A stretch of DNA of 64,000 bases from Cryptomeria japonica. Lineage: Eukaryota > Streptophyta > Pinopsida > Cupressales > Cupressaceae. Shown here piece by piece: positions 8,140 to 19,670 of this stretch (position 1 is its first letter; the number at the start of each line of letters is the position of its first letter). The notes under the pieces were generated by a model that was given only the letters and a program-made list of their open reading frames with translations, was not told the origin of the DNA and did not search any database. The position numbers and the translations under genes were made by a program. The stretch is taken from NCBI RefSeq assembly GCF_030272615.1, contig NC_081405.1:650952920-651016919 (forward strand), read 5' to 3'.

Positions 8140-11100
8140 ATGGACTCATCTTCTAGCAAAAGAGGCAAAGAAATTGACAGAGTTCCAACCACCATGAAAT
8201 ACCAGTATCAAGGACAAGTCTAAATTTTGAAGCTACAAGATCAAATTTGATGGGTCACAGACACCGAAATTGGTCATGTAGAAATTAGAGATATTGAGGC
8301 CTAGTTGGATAAACCTAGTCTAGATGCTCTCCGCCGAAGAATCAAAAGGTCTGGTCTAGTGGAAGCTACTGTATTCCCACGGTCGCTATAGGCATCAGAA
8401 TTCATAATGACCATCGCTACATTCTACAATCCGGAGACAAGAAAGTGCACTGATGCAAAAGGAAAAACAGTTATTGACTTGGCTCCAGATATGCTGGGGT
8501 TCATCTTTGGAATCCCAACCGGGGAGGAGGCATTTTTATTAACTGAAGAAGAGGCCTTAAAGGCATGGAACAACAAAATATCAGCCAATAAGAGGCACAT
8601 GAATGCCAACAAGCTTGAAGAGGAAAGAAAGATAGGGCTTAAGGCAATAGAGATCCTAAGGGCAGATTTCAAAGAACCCCAAAAGGACCTGATCATTATG
8701 CTTAACAGGGCCTTTGGCAAGCCGGACTGCAAGCACTTCCATCCTTGGATGTTCCAGTTCATGAGCACCATCTTAATAAGGAAACAATACTTTGACTGGC
8801 CGCAGATCCTCTCTGATAATATCTGTAAGTAGATGAAAGAGGTGCAGCACACACAAAAATTCTTCTTCACATCATATGTCATGTGGGTAACTACCAGAGC
8901 TAGAAAATTCCTAAGCCTACAGGTTGAAGGACAATTAGGAGAGAAGGAGGGACAGAAGAATATATGGGAGTATTATTCCCAACTCACTCTAGCCAATGCC
9001 AAGCTGCATTTCAAAAGGGTTAATGATGCCTTTGTTTTCCCAATAATCATCAAATTGAAAGGCAATGCAGGATATCAGATTAGCCCAGAGGCTATGGCTA
9101 TCATCCGGGAGTGGGCATGTTGGTTCACCCAAAACCCATGATCCACTTACATCAGGGTTAGTGGATTCACAGGGAAGCCAATGATGTTGCCTCATTATTG
9201 CAATGATAGGTTGATTCTGCTAGAATATGTACGACAGCTTGTAGGCCTCCAATCGCTGTTGTCATCAAAGCATAAAATAGGAATCGATTTCTCGGTGTCT
9301 ATTGGGTACTTTTCCTGTTCCAAGATAAAAGTGGCAAAGTTGGCAGAACAAGAGCTTCAAGATCTAAACTTGAAGGAATACGATCATGCTAGGGAGTTTT
9401 ATGATCCTTACGGGAAACTTAACCAAGCTATGCCTAAGGCATATGAGAGACATAGGCCCAGCTTGGAAGACTTTTGGGCTAACTTACAAGATAGCTTCGA
9501 AGTCAGGGAAAAGAACTATAACAGGTTATCTGTCCCATAGGTGAGAGATTTTGGTATTGAGACTAACCTCCCAAAGGACCTAAGAGATGATGGAGAGTTA
9601 CTTGATCTAGTCTATAGAGAATCAGGGATAGATAAAAGGCCCCTCTCCCCAATAAAATGGTCTGCAACTAAAGATACAAATATGGAGAAGGTCTCACAGG
9701 AAGTCATCAATAAAACTAAACAATGGTTAAGCCAGAGGGTAAGGCCTAGCGTATCAAAAACAAAACAGAAGGAGTCCACCTCAGGGGTGCTTCAATCAAG
9801 AGGCCATAAGGAATACACTCAAAAGACAAGGTCAGCCTCAAAGCAGAATACCTCCACCAACCCAGGTGAGGAAGATAAGCCACAAGAGAGTACTGAGGAC
9901 TTATTAAAGAAACTCTAGGAAAGATGAGGGAGTCCAAACTATTGAAGAAGGTTGTAGACCTAGGGGTGACCAATGGGTTGGGCACGGTACCACTTGCCAG
10001 AGTTCTCCCACCAAGGATGACTATAGGCCACATTGAAGAAGAGGGTACTCAGGGACAAGAAGAGAATGTAGAAGCCACTGAGAAGGTAACCGTCCAGCCA
10101 CCTTCCAAAGGTACAACAAGTGCTCCAAGCACCACTGCTCCTGCACCACCATTAGTTAATGTATCTACAGGGCAGCCCAGAGTGCAAGGCTTCACATCTA
10201 CTGATGAAGAGGTAAAAGTCAGAAATATTGAGTCTAACTCCGATCAAGAAGAGGAGGATTTTGAGCAACAACGACTGCTAGAAGGCGAAGGGGGTGAAGA
10301 AGAAGACATATTGAATGAAAGGTTGATCCTGACCCCCCAAGATCAAGAAGACCTTCTAAAAGATATAGCAGCTGGGCAAGCTGAGACGGAGCCAGGTGAT
10401 GAAGAAATGACATTCAATGAAGAGGTCAGTGGCAAGTTAGGGGAATTACATAGACAACAAGCTCTCCAAGCTAATCTAGCTCACCAGATTTCCTCACCCC
10501 AAGATCCTGGACAAGAGAGAGCTGAAGTGAGAGATGAAGCAAAAGAGCAGGCAGAGGTCCATATCATAATTATGGATATTGTATCACATCAAGGTGATAA
10601 GGATGAGGATATACCGCAATGGCTGGAGTTTACCTTCGGAAAGAAGAAGAGGAAAGCAGAACTCCCAGAAGTCACTCTACAACAAGTAATCACTGAGGAA
10701 CCTCCAAAGGTTAAGAGGCCGAAAACCATCCATCATCTATCAAAATCAGATTTCGGCGAGCTGATTGTAGACATGGCAGTACCGCATGAAGTCGAAGGAC
10801 AGGTCTCCCCCAAGTATCAAATATCTCAGGTGAATTTGGGTAAGCAAACCAAGTGGGGAGAGCTAGATACCTTGGAGCTGGCCACAAGTGTTGTTAGAGG
10901 GCGTGTGGAAAAAGAGCATACCTCAAATATGGAGCTTAAGGCGCAACTTGGGCAATATAAACAACTCTTGATAGAAATGTGTAAACCTCTGCATTCTTGT
11001 AGAACGGATAACCTGCCTTCAACCTCATCACTACGAGAGGGAGAGGTAAAGGCACTACTAGAGGTGAGACAAGTAGCTGCTGCCGCCAAATCTTGGACCC

Positions 11101-11762
11101 AGGTAAATGTGGCCAAGATTAGATTGTTTCTGCAGAATACAATGGAAATATACCCTAAGGTGGTACAGGCAGGTGGAGCTTTGGCAACATGCTCCACGCA
11201 ATGGGAGCGGAAGGAGAACACCTTTAATAAACAAATCTGAGTTTTGAAAAAGATACTACAGTTAGGAGAAGAGCTGATAGTAAAAGAAAACCTCTTAGGA
11301 GGGGATAGTTGTGAGAATGTACAGTCCTACATATACATTTTGGAGCTAAAAATAGAGATGTTTTAGCAATATACCAAGGAGATGACTAACATTCGGGACC
11401 CTCTCCTCAGGGAGATTTTTTCATATGAGAATTTTGTGACGAATATACTGGGACCTTTTGGCCTTAGGATAGCTGATACTGGAATAATGGATCAGCAGCA
11501 AGTTTTGAACCAATGGGATGCGTATGAGGCACAAAACCTAGGACTTGCCAACCAGTTCGATGCCGCCCTTATGGATAGATACACACAGCTGATTACTCAG
11601 TGTCAAGAGGTGGCGGATACGGTAAAGGAGTTAGAGGAACAAGGAGCACATGCAAATGAGGCTTTGAAGAAATATAAATTTAGAATTAAGCATGTAGCCA
11701 ATCCGCCATTCCAAGCAATTGCATGTATAATTGAAAATTATAAGGCTTTTACCAAGAAATAA
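8140..11762 (+). pseudogene. LTR-encoded long ORF, 5' LTR copy (unknown protein)
   Basis: An ATG at 8140 (MDSSSSKRGKEID) opens a frame of about 1,207 codons ending at TAA 11760-11762, after FTKK. In-frame stops (TAG 8302, TAG 8830, TGA near 9139, TAG 9538, TAG 9916 and others) and one single-base loss just after 9918 break it. The N-terminal ~550 residues look globular (GFIFGIPTGEEAF, HFHPWMFQF, YFDWPQILSDNI). The middle is Glu/Gln-rich and acidic (10200-10600). The C-terminal third is helical. It has no gag, protease, RT or integrase motif. The pattern around FYNPETRKC...FIFGIP loosely recalls plant mobile/transposon-associated domains; that is only a hypothesis. The same ORF is in the 3' LTR. 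Confidence 0.7.
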
Positions 11763-12810
11763 AAAGATAAGCACACAATTGCTAAAGATAGCAAAGCTTT
11801 TTCTTGTATTTTTTTATATATAAAACTGCTTCTCCTACTCACGTTCTAGTTTTGAGAGAAATTCTGCATGATTACGAAAACGTGGCTCACCAAGCAGGGT
11901 TTTTGTAGTGCTCATGCAATCCCCATTTTGTAGTTGTTAAGTGGAGTATCGAGGCAGAAACTTCCAAGTTAACTGCAACTCCTAAGATCAGTTCTTAATT
12001 TAGAGTAGAATTATTTGCTAGATAGTAGGGTGGGAAACTTCTATAAATTAAGAAGTTAGATTCATTTGTAAGGGTCCCCAAATTGATGATTTGTGGCCTA
12101 CTTAGAGATTTTAGAATATTTTGTAGATTGTTAAGAAGTTTGAGTTATTTTTGATATACACTCATGGAGATTAATATGAAAAGCAGCTTGTAGATTGCCT
12201 GATCTACATTTATATTCTACCAAATTGTTTTGTGTAATCGAGTAACGTCTATTCTTTTGAGTTAGCAACATGGTAATCTTTTTGTCTATCATGTTATGAA
12301 TCATATTATGCATGTCAGTGGTGTATGAGAATTATTGTGATAGGCCATATTGTTGGTGATTTTATGTCCATAGATTTGTGAAATTGATGATTTTTGCAGG
12401 TTTTCTGGAGGTCCGTTCTTGAATGCTAACTTGGATAATATTTGATAGTTGCTCGGATTGCAGGGAACTAATTGAATAGTTTATTAAGTTGTCATTGTAT
12501 TGATCTTTATTGTTATTTTCTTGTTTCCCTTACGCTTCACATTTTATTTCCCCAAAGAGTCTTAAATCATAAAATACAAAAAAAAAAGAAGTGTAATTAT
12601 CCGTAAACCAGTGAGATTTAGCTCTAACCAATAGGCCCCTTTACAGATATAACCACATCAACCATTGAGTTATCCATCACCATCGAGACCCGACTATAGA
12701 GACCTTGGGGTAGTGAGTTCTTCCAAACTCGTTACTTTTTCAGGAGAGGTGGTGAGTGTTTGTATAAACTACCTGACTGTTGGTGGGTGTGTCAAAATAC
12801 ACGTCAATAG

Positions 12811-12827
12811 AAATTGGCACTAGAAGG
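12811..12827 (+). other. Primer-binding site region, giant element
   Basis: The sequence GAAATTGGCACTAGAAGG directly follows the LTR end and abuts the ATG at 12828. Position and the TTGGCACTAGAAGG core fit a tRNA primer site, but I cannot assign the tRNA with confidence. Confidence 0.55.
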
Positions 12828-15125
12828 ATGGCCAAGACTAATCCCCTCCTAGGTGAACCACATATGGTACTTCTAGGAGATGGATTCATACCCTTTACCC
12901 AACCTAACCTCAACAACCAGCAAGACGATATTCTTACTCAACTATATGACTTTGCTTGGAACATTACGAGAAATTACAACCATTGGTTACAAGTACAACA
13001 AGTCTTAGATAACGAGAGACAAACGGCTATACGTATAGAAGCAGAGGCGTAAAGACAACTCAATCCTTAGGTGAACCCACAAGAAAATCTACAACCACCT
13101 CCTCAACTAGAAAATTGAGGTACTAAGCTGGATCATATATCATCTTTTTCTCCCGAGAGATTCCACCGAGTCCTTAGGAGTGGTTCTTCACCATCTGACT
13201 TAGTTGAATTAGGGCCCGCCACTAGGAGGAAGAAGAACAAAGCTGAGAAACAACCCTCAACATCCTCACCACTACAGTCATCCATACCCAACGTAAGAGA
13301 TCAACTGATCCCTAGTCCTCAGCCTATCGCTGCACCTTTTGTGACTCAACGTTCACCATCACTACCTTCAATGGCCTACTTCAACCAAGACACCACACCG
13401 CTAGGAACCATACCAAGGGGTATACATGACCTACCTAGAAACCCGGACAAATTTTGTAGCAAATTTTACTATCTAGGGGGACGAACGACTAATGAACATA
13501 TTGAAGCATTCAAAGATGCGGTTGTTCGTAATCATATTGAACACCAAGATGTAGTATGTAGACTCTTCTCATACTCACTTGGGGAGAATTAATACAATTG
13601 GTACTTAACCTTACCTGCAAACTCCATCACAGGTTGGGATCTCTTGGAGAAGGCCTTCATTGATCAATTCCAAGTGTACGTAGACCCCGGGACACTATAC
13701 CATCAGTTTGCTTCTCTTAAGAAATTGTCTAATGAGCCATTAACGAATTTTAATACCAGCTTCCAAAGGGCATTCAAGAGGCTGCAAGCCCCTTACCAGG
13801 TAGTGCCTAATGTAGCCATCGACTCATATCTGAGAGCTATTGACCCTTGGACTGCTATGTTCATTAAAAAGAGTGTTCCTCAAGATCAAAGGGATACCTT
13901 AGCAAAAGTCTTCACATTAGCAATTAGCATGAATCATGAGCTGAATCAAACCCTGGGAGGGATTGGATATAATTTACCCACAGGGGTGAATCAAGGAAAT
14001 TACAATCAACTCCCAGGTGTACCCTCGTCTCTACCTATAGGTGCCCCAACGATGAATCCCGTGCCAATTTATGCACCCCAACCTCAGGTAAGTCAGCAGT
14101 TCACAGCTCAAGCGTCAACTTGGCAAAATGGTGCCAATACCATCCCCCCTCAAACACAGTACGCTGGTCAGCCGCAAGCCGGAAATCAACAATTTCACAA
14201 TATGAATTCGGCAAACCAACTTCCAACTATGACACCTGAGAATCAAGGATCCCATATATCCGCTGAAGTAGAGGCCTTGAAGAAAATGATCTCGCAGGTT
14301 ACTTCAGACTTGAGCCAGCTAAAGATGAATCCTTCAGGAGGGTATAATCAAGCCCAACCATATAATAATCAACGAAACTACAATAACCAGAACCAAAATC
14401 AAAGGTACAATAACAAACCTTATAATAGGCAGTGGAATACGGGTCCGAATAACGGTGGGGTGAACCATGACCACCCGGATGCACGGGATAACCCAAACCA
14501 CACACAAAGTGTTAACCTTGCTGATATGAATCTACTAACATATTGGTGTAGGTTGCATGACACAGCTGCCCATTCTGAGGTTAATTGTGCACAGTTCGAG
14601 AAAATCATAAGAATTGCTCAAGCTGACTCTCAGCCTAAAGATTGTTCTAATGATGAACCTGATAAGGTTAATACTGCCATGTTGGTTAATACTTTCCTGT
14701 GTAAAGAGTTTCAGGCTGAAGTTGATGGTGAACCATGCGTATATGATGCTCAGGCTTTTCAGACTAGGAACAATTATAACCTTAGGAGTCAAGGCAAGGC
14801 TTCATTAACAGAGCCACCTCCCCTGACGGGCGGGTTTGTACCTCCGGACACTAATGTGAGCAACAATCCTCGTCCACCTCAAGCTTTCCAAGGAACATGC
14901 CCTAAACAAGCTCAAGGGCAAGATTATGTTCTGAAAGGATCATTCGATGTTACTAAGGAGATGGAAAGGACTACCATGACTATGCCCTTAATGGAAGTAT
15001 TGAGATATTGCCCCGAACAAAAGAGGGCTCTCCTTAGAAAGTTGGAAATGTTAGAATCACAGAGTAATGAAGTTAAGATGGCAGACTTTAATGAATCAAT
15101 GCTAACGTCAGTAATGATGCAATAG
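12828..15125 (+). pseudogene. gag of giant element
   Basis: An ATG at 12828 lies immediately after the primer-binding site, and one frame runs to 15125 apart from stops at about 13051 (TAA), 13066 (TAG), 13117 (TGA) and 13590 (TAA). The retrotransposon gag domain covers about 13341-13960 (FYYLGGRTTNEHIEAFKDAV; WDLLEKAFIDQFQVY). A Gln/Asn/Pro-rich linker follows (14000-14460), then a Tat-type zinc motif WCRLHDTAAHSEVNC (about 14545-14590, C-X2-H-X4-H-X4-C). Gag packages the RNA into virus-like particles in the cytoplasm. Protease begins in the -1 frame at 15122, overlapping the last gag codon, so there is either a frameshift mutation or programmed shifting. Confidence 0.85.
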
Positions 15126-15448
15126 AAAATCCACCATTTTTACTGAGTTTGAAGATATGTGGGAAGAATTTACATAACTGTTTGGTAGACTTAGGAGCTT
15201 CAGGAAACGTAATGCCCTACTCTATATGCCAACAATTTGGACTTAAACCAGTACATGCAAATAGTAAGGTAATACGATTAGACAAAACAGAGGTTGATGT
15301 CATTGGAGAATTGAAAGATGTATACATCCAGTTAGGCGCTAATCCTCAAATATCTCACTATATTGACATTCAAGTGGTGCATATTCCAGAAGTATATGGG
15401 ATGCTCCTCAATAGGGATTGGTCCAAGACATTGGGAGGATATTTCTAA
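15122..15448 (+). pseudogene. Aspartic protease domain of giant element
   Basis: The frame opens -1 relative to gag. LVDLGASGNVMP holds the retropepsin active site in the form D-L-G-A-S rather than D-T/S-G; in the LVDLGA context the catalytic Asp is retained. The flap and C-terminal parts continue to NRDWSKTLGGYF. A TAA at 15446-15448 then interrupts the polyprotein. Protease would mature Gag and Pol. Confidence 0.75.
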
Positions 15449-16180
15449 ACTTGTTTTACGTACTTATGGCTTCCTTGGAAGGGGGTGAGAAACCAGATCC
15501 GAATTGATAGTGAGCCTATATTGAAGAAATTAGTCACGGATTATGGTGCTCTTAATGAAGTGGCATTTGTTGAGGTAAGCACAGGGGTTTACAGGGTCAA
15601 TGAGATTCTAACTTTCTCTGCACCAACCCCTCTTCAACTATTTCAAGCCAACAAGACCGCATATAGAGGGCGGGTGAAAGAGTTCGTTACAACAATACAA
15701 CAAGGAATGTGCTTATTGGGAAACACTATGAAGATACAAGAGTTTCTACTACCAAAGTGGTGTCGAATACACCATGAGGAGCACTCAAAAGTTTCATGTA
15801 TCCCATGTCAGAATGAGATCACGAAGTTGATGAATCTGGTTCCATGTGAAGAAGATGATCATACCAGCAATATGGAGGAAGTTCAAGCTTTAGAATTAGA
15901 ACCCCAGGAAGTCAAGCCCGTAGAAAAGACTACCTTACCTAAAGAATACAACCAAGAAATTCTTGCGGTCGAGGTTGTTAAAAATGAAGAGGGAGATGTT
16001 CCTCTGGAGCCTAAGAAGGAAGAAACACAATCCAGATTTCAACCTCAATTGGAATAGGTTGTTCTGAATACGATTGAAGTGTTTGTACAACCAGGAATTG
16101 AACAAACTCAATTGTCACAAAGTCTTGAGCTTGAGAAGTAGCAATCCTCTCTGAGCACTAACCTCAGCATTGACCCAAAG
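15449..16180 (+). pseudogene. Pol spacer with second zinc-like motif
   Basis: The frame continues in register with protease (open 15485-16057, with TAGs at about 16055 and 16138). It holds KWCRIHHEEHSKVSCIPC (about 15757-15810), a close look-alike of the gag zinc motif WCRLHDTAAHSEVNC. An acidic Glu-rich linker follows and leads into the RNase H at 16181. I know of no standard domain here; a duplicated nucleic-acid-binding knuckle is the simplest reading. Confidence 0.55.
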
Positions 16181-16640
16181 GTGAAAAATATGAAGAGACC
16201 AAAAGATGAAATATGGTTTTTAAAGTTTGATGGGTCAAGATCCAAACAAGGCAGCGGAGTAGGCATAGAGTTAACCAACCCAAAAGGGAAAACCCTTTTA
16301 GCTTCTTACCGACTTCAATTCCCTTGTACTAATAACATGATGGAGTACGAAGCCTTAATTAGAGGATTACTTTTCGCTTATGAGAAAGGGGCAAAGTGTT
16401 TGAAGGTGCAAGGAGATTCAGAGTTGGTGGTTAAACAAGTGCGAAGCCAATATGTGTGCCATGACAAAAGGTTAGCAGCATATCGGAATAGAGTGTGGGA
16501 TTTGATTGAATATTTCAAGGCTTTTGACATTCAATTGGTACCTAGGAAAGTAAACGGAATAACCGATGCACTGGCTGTAGTTGCCAGTACATTAGAAGTA
16601 GTAAGCCAATCCCCTTTAAAGAAGTTCTCGATGGAATTAA
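16181..16640 (+). pseudogene. Archaeal-type RNase H upstream of RT (giant element)
   Basis: WFLKFDGSRSKQGSGVGIEL gives the first catalytic Asp, NNMMEYEALIRGL the Glu, QGDSELVVKQV the second Asp and NGITDALAVVAS the last Asp, so the D-E-D-D set is complete. This is the additional RNase H (aRNH) form of Tat/Ogre elements and host plant RNase H-like proteins. RNase H removes the RNA strand during reverse transcription. In the Tat organisation I know, this domain lies between the RT-linked RNase H and integrase; here it lies between protease and RT, in frame with both. Confidence 0.8.
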
Positions 16641-17940
16641 TCTCTGCACCTGTTGTGCCTGACAATATCAAACATTTCCAAGTCTTTCGGGATGATGCCC
16701 ATATCTTAGCCTTTCTCGCCAATTCAGGGGCTTTTGAAGATCAAATTATTGATGAGGAAGACAAATCGGATGATTTTAATAACGAAGGTAATGTGGATAT
16801 TTTAGATTTACCGACTAATGTTATTCCCAAAGGGATGGTCACCTTGGAGAGACTTTTCGATTTGGACCCTAGAGTAAAAGAGAGATTAACAACTGATTCA
16901 GATGCCGAAAAATACGAGCCTCATAATATTGGTCCGAAAGGACAAGAGAGAATTGTCTATATTGGGAAGATTTGCACTCAAAACGAAAGAGAAAAACTGA
17001 TACAAATCTTGAAAGAATTCATCGATGTAATAGTATGGGGGTACAAAGATTTAAAGACATTCAATACAACGATTATAACCCATGTGATTCCCCTAAAATC
17101 TAACATAAAACCGTTCAGGCAAAAACAACGTCCATTCAATGCACTAATAGAACCCTTGATCTACAAGGAAGTGCAAAAGTTACTTTCCGCTAAGATAATT
17201 TTTCCAGTACGACATTCTACTTGGGTTGCTAATTTGGTACCAGTGCGGAAAAAGAATGGAGAAATACGACTTTGCGTGGATTTTCGCAATCTCAACAAAG
17301 CCTCTGAGAAAGATAATTACCCACTCCCTTCTTTGGATGAAGTACTACAAATAGTGAATGGTTCACAAATGATGTCGTTTTTAGACGATTATTCAAGATA
17401 TAGCCAGATATTGGTAAATTACGAAGATCGTATGAAGATGACATTTACCACCAAATAGGGAATGTATGCGTATAAAATAATGCCATTTGGACTGATTAAT
17501 GCCGGGGCAACCTTCCAGTGAGCAATGGATACAACATTCACAGAATTGATTCGAAAATGTATTATTATTTATATGGACGATTTGACGATATTTTCCAAGA
17601 TCAGAGAAGACCACCCATACCACCTCATAAAGGTATTAGAGAGGTGTAGAAGATATGGGATTTCCCTTAATCCCAAGAAATGTGTGTTTGGAGTGACTGA
17701 AGGAAAGCTACTTGGCCACATAATCTCTGAGAGGGGGATCTCTATAGACCTAGATCGGGTAGAAGCATTATTAAAATTACAAATGCCCAGAAGTAAAAAA
17801 GAGATGAGATCTTTCTTTGGGAAGATCAATTTTATTAGAAAATTCATTACTGGGTTTGCAAAAATAGTCAAGCCCTTGAATGAAATGATGAAGAAGGATG
17901 CTAAGGTCGAGTGGACAACTGAAGCAAAAGAGGCTTTCGC
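16641..17940 (+). pseudogene. Reverse transcriptase of giant element
   Basis: After a linker (VTLERLFDLDPRVKERLT), the Ty3/gypsy RT begins near 17060 (THVIPLKSNIKPFRQKQRPF). The fingers motif VPVRKKNGEIRLCVDFRNLN lies near 17240-17300, the palm motif near 17380-17400 (SFLDDYSRYSQI), and the catalytic YMDD at about 17570-17581. Thumb and connection follow (KCVFGVTEGKLLGHIISERG; KINFIRKFITGFAK). TAG at 17456 and TGA at 17519 interrupt it, each at a place where the family has Gln or Arg. The core catalytic residues are still present. Confidence 0.88.
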
Positions 17941-18390
17941 CTAGATCAAGAAATCCATCACCGAAGCTCCTGTACTAACTAGCCCTAATTACACACTATC
18001 GTTTTACATGTATTCTTTTGCTTCGCTACATTCAGGAGCAACTATTTTGATGTAGAGGCAAGCAGGAGACGAGAAGCCTATTACATTTATGAGTTCTCCT
18101 TTCAAAAGCGTTGAGGTTAGATATTTCGCTCTTGAAAAACAGGCATTTGCATTAGTAAGAGCAGTCAAGAAGTTTAGACATTACATCCTAAGGTGTAAAA
18201 TTTATGCGATCGTTCCTAACCAAGTAGTAAAGTCACTACTCATGTAGTCTGAACTGGGAGAACGACGAGGGAAATGGATGGCAATATTGCAAGAATTTGA
18301 CTTAGAGATGCATCCAATGAAGTTGGTCTGAGGCCAAGGATTGTCTCAGGCCATGGTGACCGACATCACTCAAATCCAGTGCCAATAGTA
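17941..18390 (+). pseudogene. RT-linked RNase H, catalytically degenerate
   Basis: This directly follows RT in the normal gypsy position (KKSITEAPVLTSPNY; EKQAFALVRAVKKFRHYIL). Expected acidic residues are missing: the usual YTDAS is replaced by FYMYSFAS, the TDH-type site by IVPNQ, and the C-terminal DALSR-type site by LSQAM. Only the Glu of EKQAF is visible. TAGs at 17942, 18053, 18245 and 18386 and a TGA at 18329 break the frame. It looks like a connection-domain remnant whose catalytic role passed to the upstream RNase H. Confidence 0.7.
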
Positions 18391-19670
18391 TACATTGAAG
18401 TCATTCACTCAGGACCCTTGGTACACGGATTTGGTATTTGTATTGTTGAATAATAGGTGTCCTGAGGGATTGACAACCATGCAAAGACGAGCATTAAGGC
18501 TCAAGAGTGCTAATTATATGATCAAGGATTTGACACTCTATAGAAAAAATTATGAAGGTATCTACCTTTGGTGCCTTGATCATCAAGAAGCTCATAATAT
18601 GATTGAGGAATTTCATAGGAAAATTTGGTACTGGTCATGGGTCAACAGACACCACTGCACATCAAATTTTAAAGGCTGGGTATTATTGGCCTAGCATATT
18701 TAAGGATACTCATGAACATGTATGACATTGCCATACGTGCCAAACTACAACATCCAGAGAAAGAAATCCCGCTATGCCTCTCCAACCAGTGTTTGAGGTA
18801 AGACCTTTTGCTCAATGGGCTCTGGATTTCGTAGGTGTTATTAACCCTAATTCATCTACAAGACATAAGTTTATTCTTATAGCAACAGATTATTGTACCC
18901 GGTGGACAGAAGCCATTGCATGCCAAAATGCCACTGCTAAAGTAGTCCTAAAATTCATTGAAGAGCATATCGTCACCAGGTTTGGTATGTCGTTCGCTCT
19001 GGTATGTGATAATGGTCCTTCTTTTACTTCTGCACAATTGATGCAATGATCATACCAATATAAAGTGATATTGAAATTTTCATCCAACTATTACCTGCAA
19101 GGTAATGGGGTCGCTGAATCCACAAACAAGAACATCCTAGATGTCATCAAGAAGCTACTCGAGAAAAACCCCAGGGATTGGCATAATCAACTAAGATACG
19201 CCTTATGGGTTGATCGAACTAGAATAAAAGTTGCCCTGGGAACTTCTCCATACTACCTAGTCTATGGCCAGACCCCTATTTTCCCAATTAACCTACAAAT
19301 ACTGGTCCTCTAATTAATGAAAGAACTTGACATCGAGGATCAGGTAGAGGTTCGCCTCTTAAACTTATTAAGACTTGATGAAAAAAGAATTAATACGCTA
19401 CAACACTTTGCTAAGCATCAAGTTGTTGTTAAGCGATGGTTTGATAAAAGGGCCAAGGTGAAGGATTTTCGGATCTCTGACCTAGTCCTATTGTGGGACA
19501 AGGCCAAAGAAAAGAAAGGTGATCATCACAAGTTTGAAAGGTTGTGGCTAGGTCCTTACCAAATAGCTGAAATTCTAGGCGAGAACACTTTAAGGTTGAG
19601 CTCACTGACTGGTGAACTGGTACCATTGCCCGTCAATGGTCAATTCCTCAAGCACTACTTTGATTAAATC
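18391..19670 (+). pseudogene. Integrase of giant element
   Basis: The N-terminal zinc-binding HHCC region (about 18600-18760, ending HCHTCQ) is split by one frameshift between about 18615 and 18632. The catalytic core has Asp in ALDFVG (about 18825), Asp in VCDNGPSF (19008) and Glu in GNGVAESTNK (19116); 35 residues separate the last two, a complete D,D35E set. The C-terminal domain runs through RVLLWDKAKEKKGDHHKFERLWLGPYQIAEI and ends near LKHYFD at 19667. TGA at about 18727 and 19047 and TAA at 19311 interrupt it. Integrase would insert the cDNA into the host chromosome. Confidence 0.88.

Larger units (their letters stand above)
7204..12809 (+). repeat. 5' LTR of giant element (5.6 kb)
   Basis: It begins TGTTATGCCTAGCATATCTG and ends GTCAATA, where the 3' copy ends GTCAACA. 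It is homologous over its full length to the 3' LTR, with several percent divergence plus indels. From left to right it holds minisatellite 1, a TATA-like motif, minisatellite 2, the long ORF relic (8140-11762) and about 1 kb of non-coding sequence up to the primer-binding site. The segment 11763-12809 shows no gene. Confidence 0.85.
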
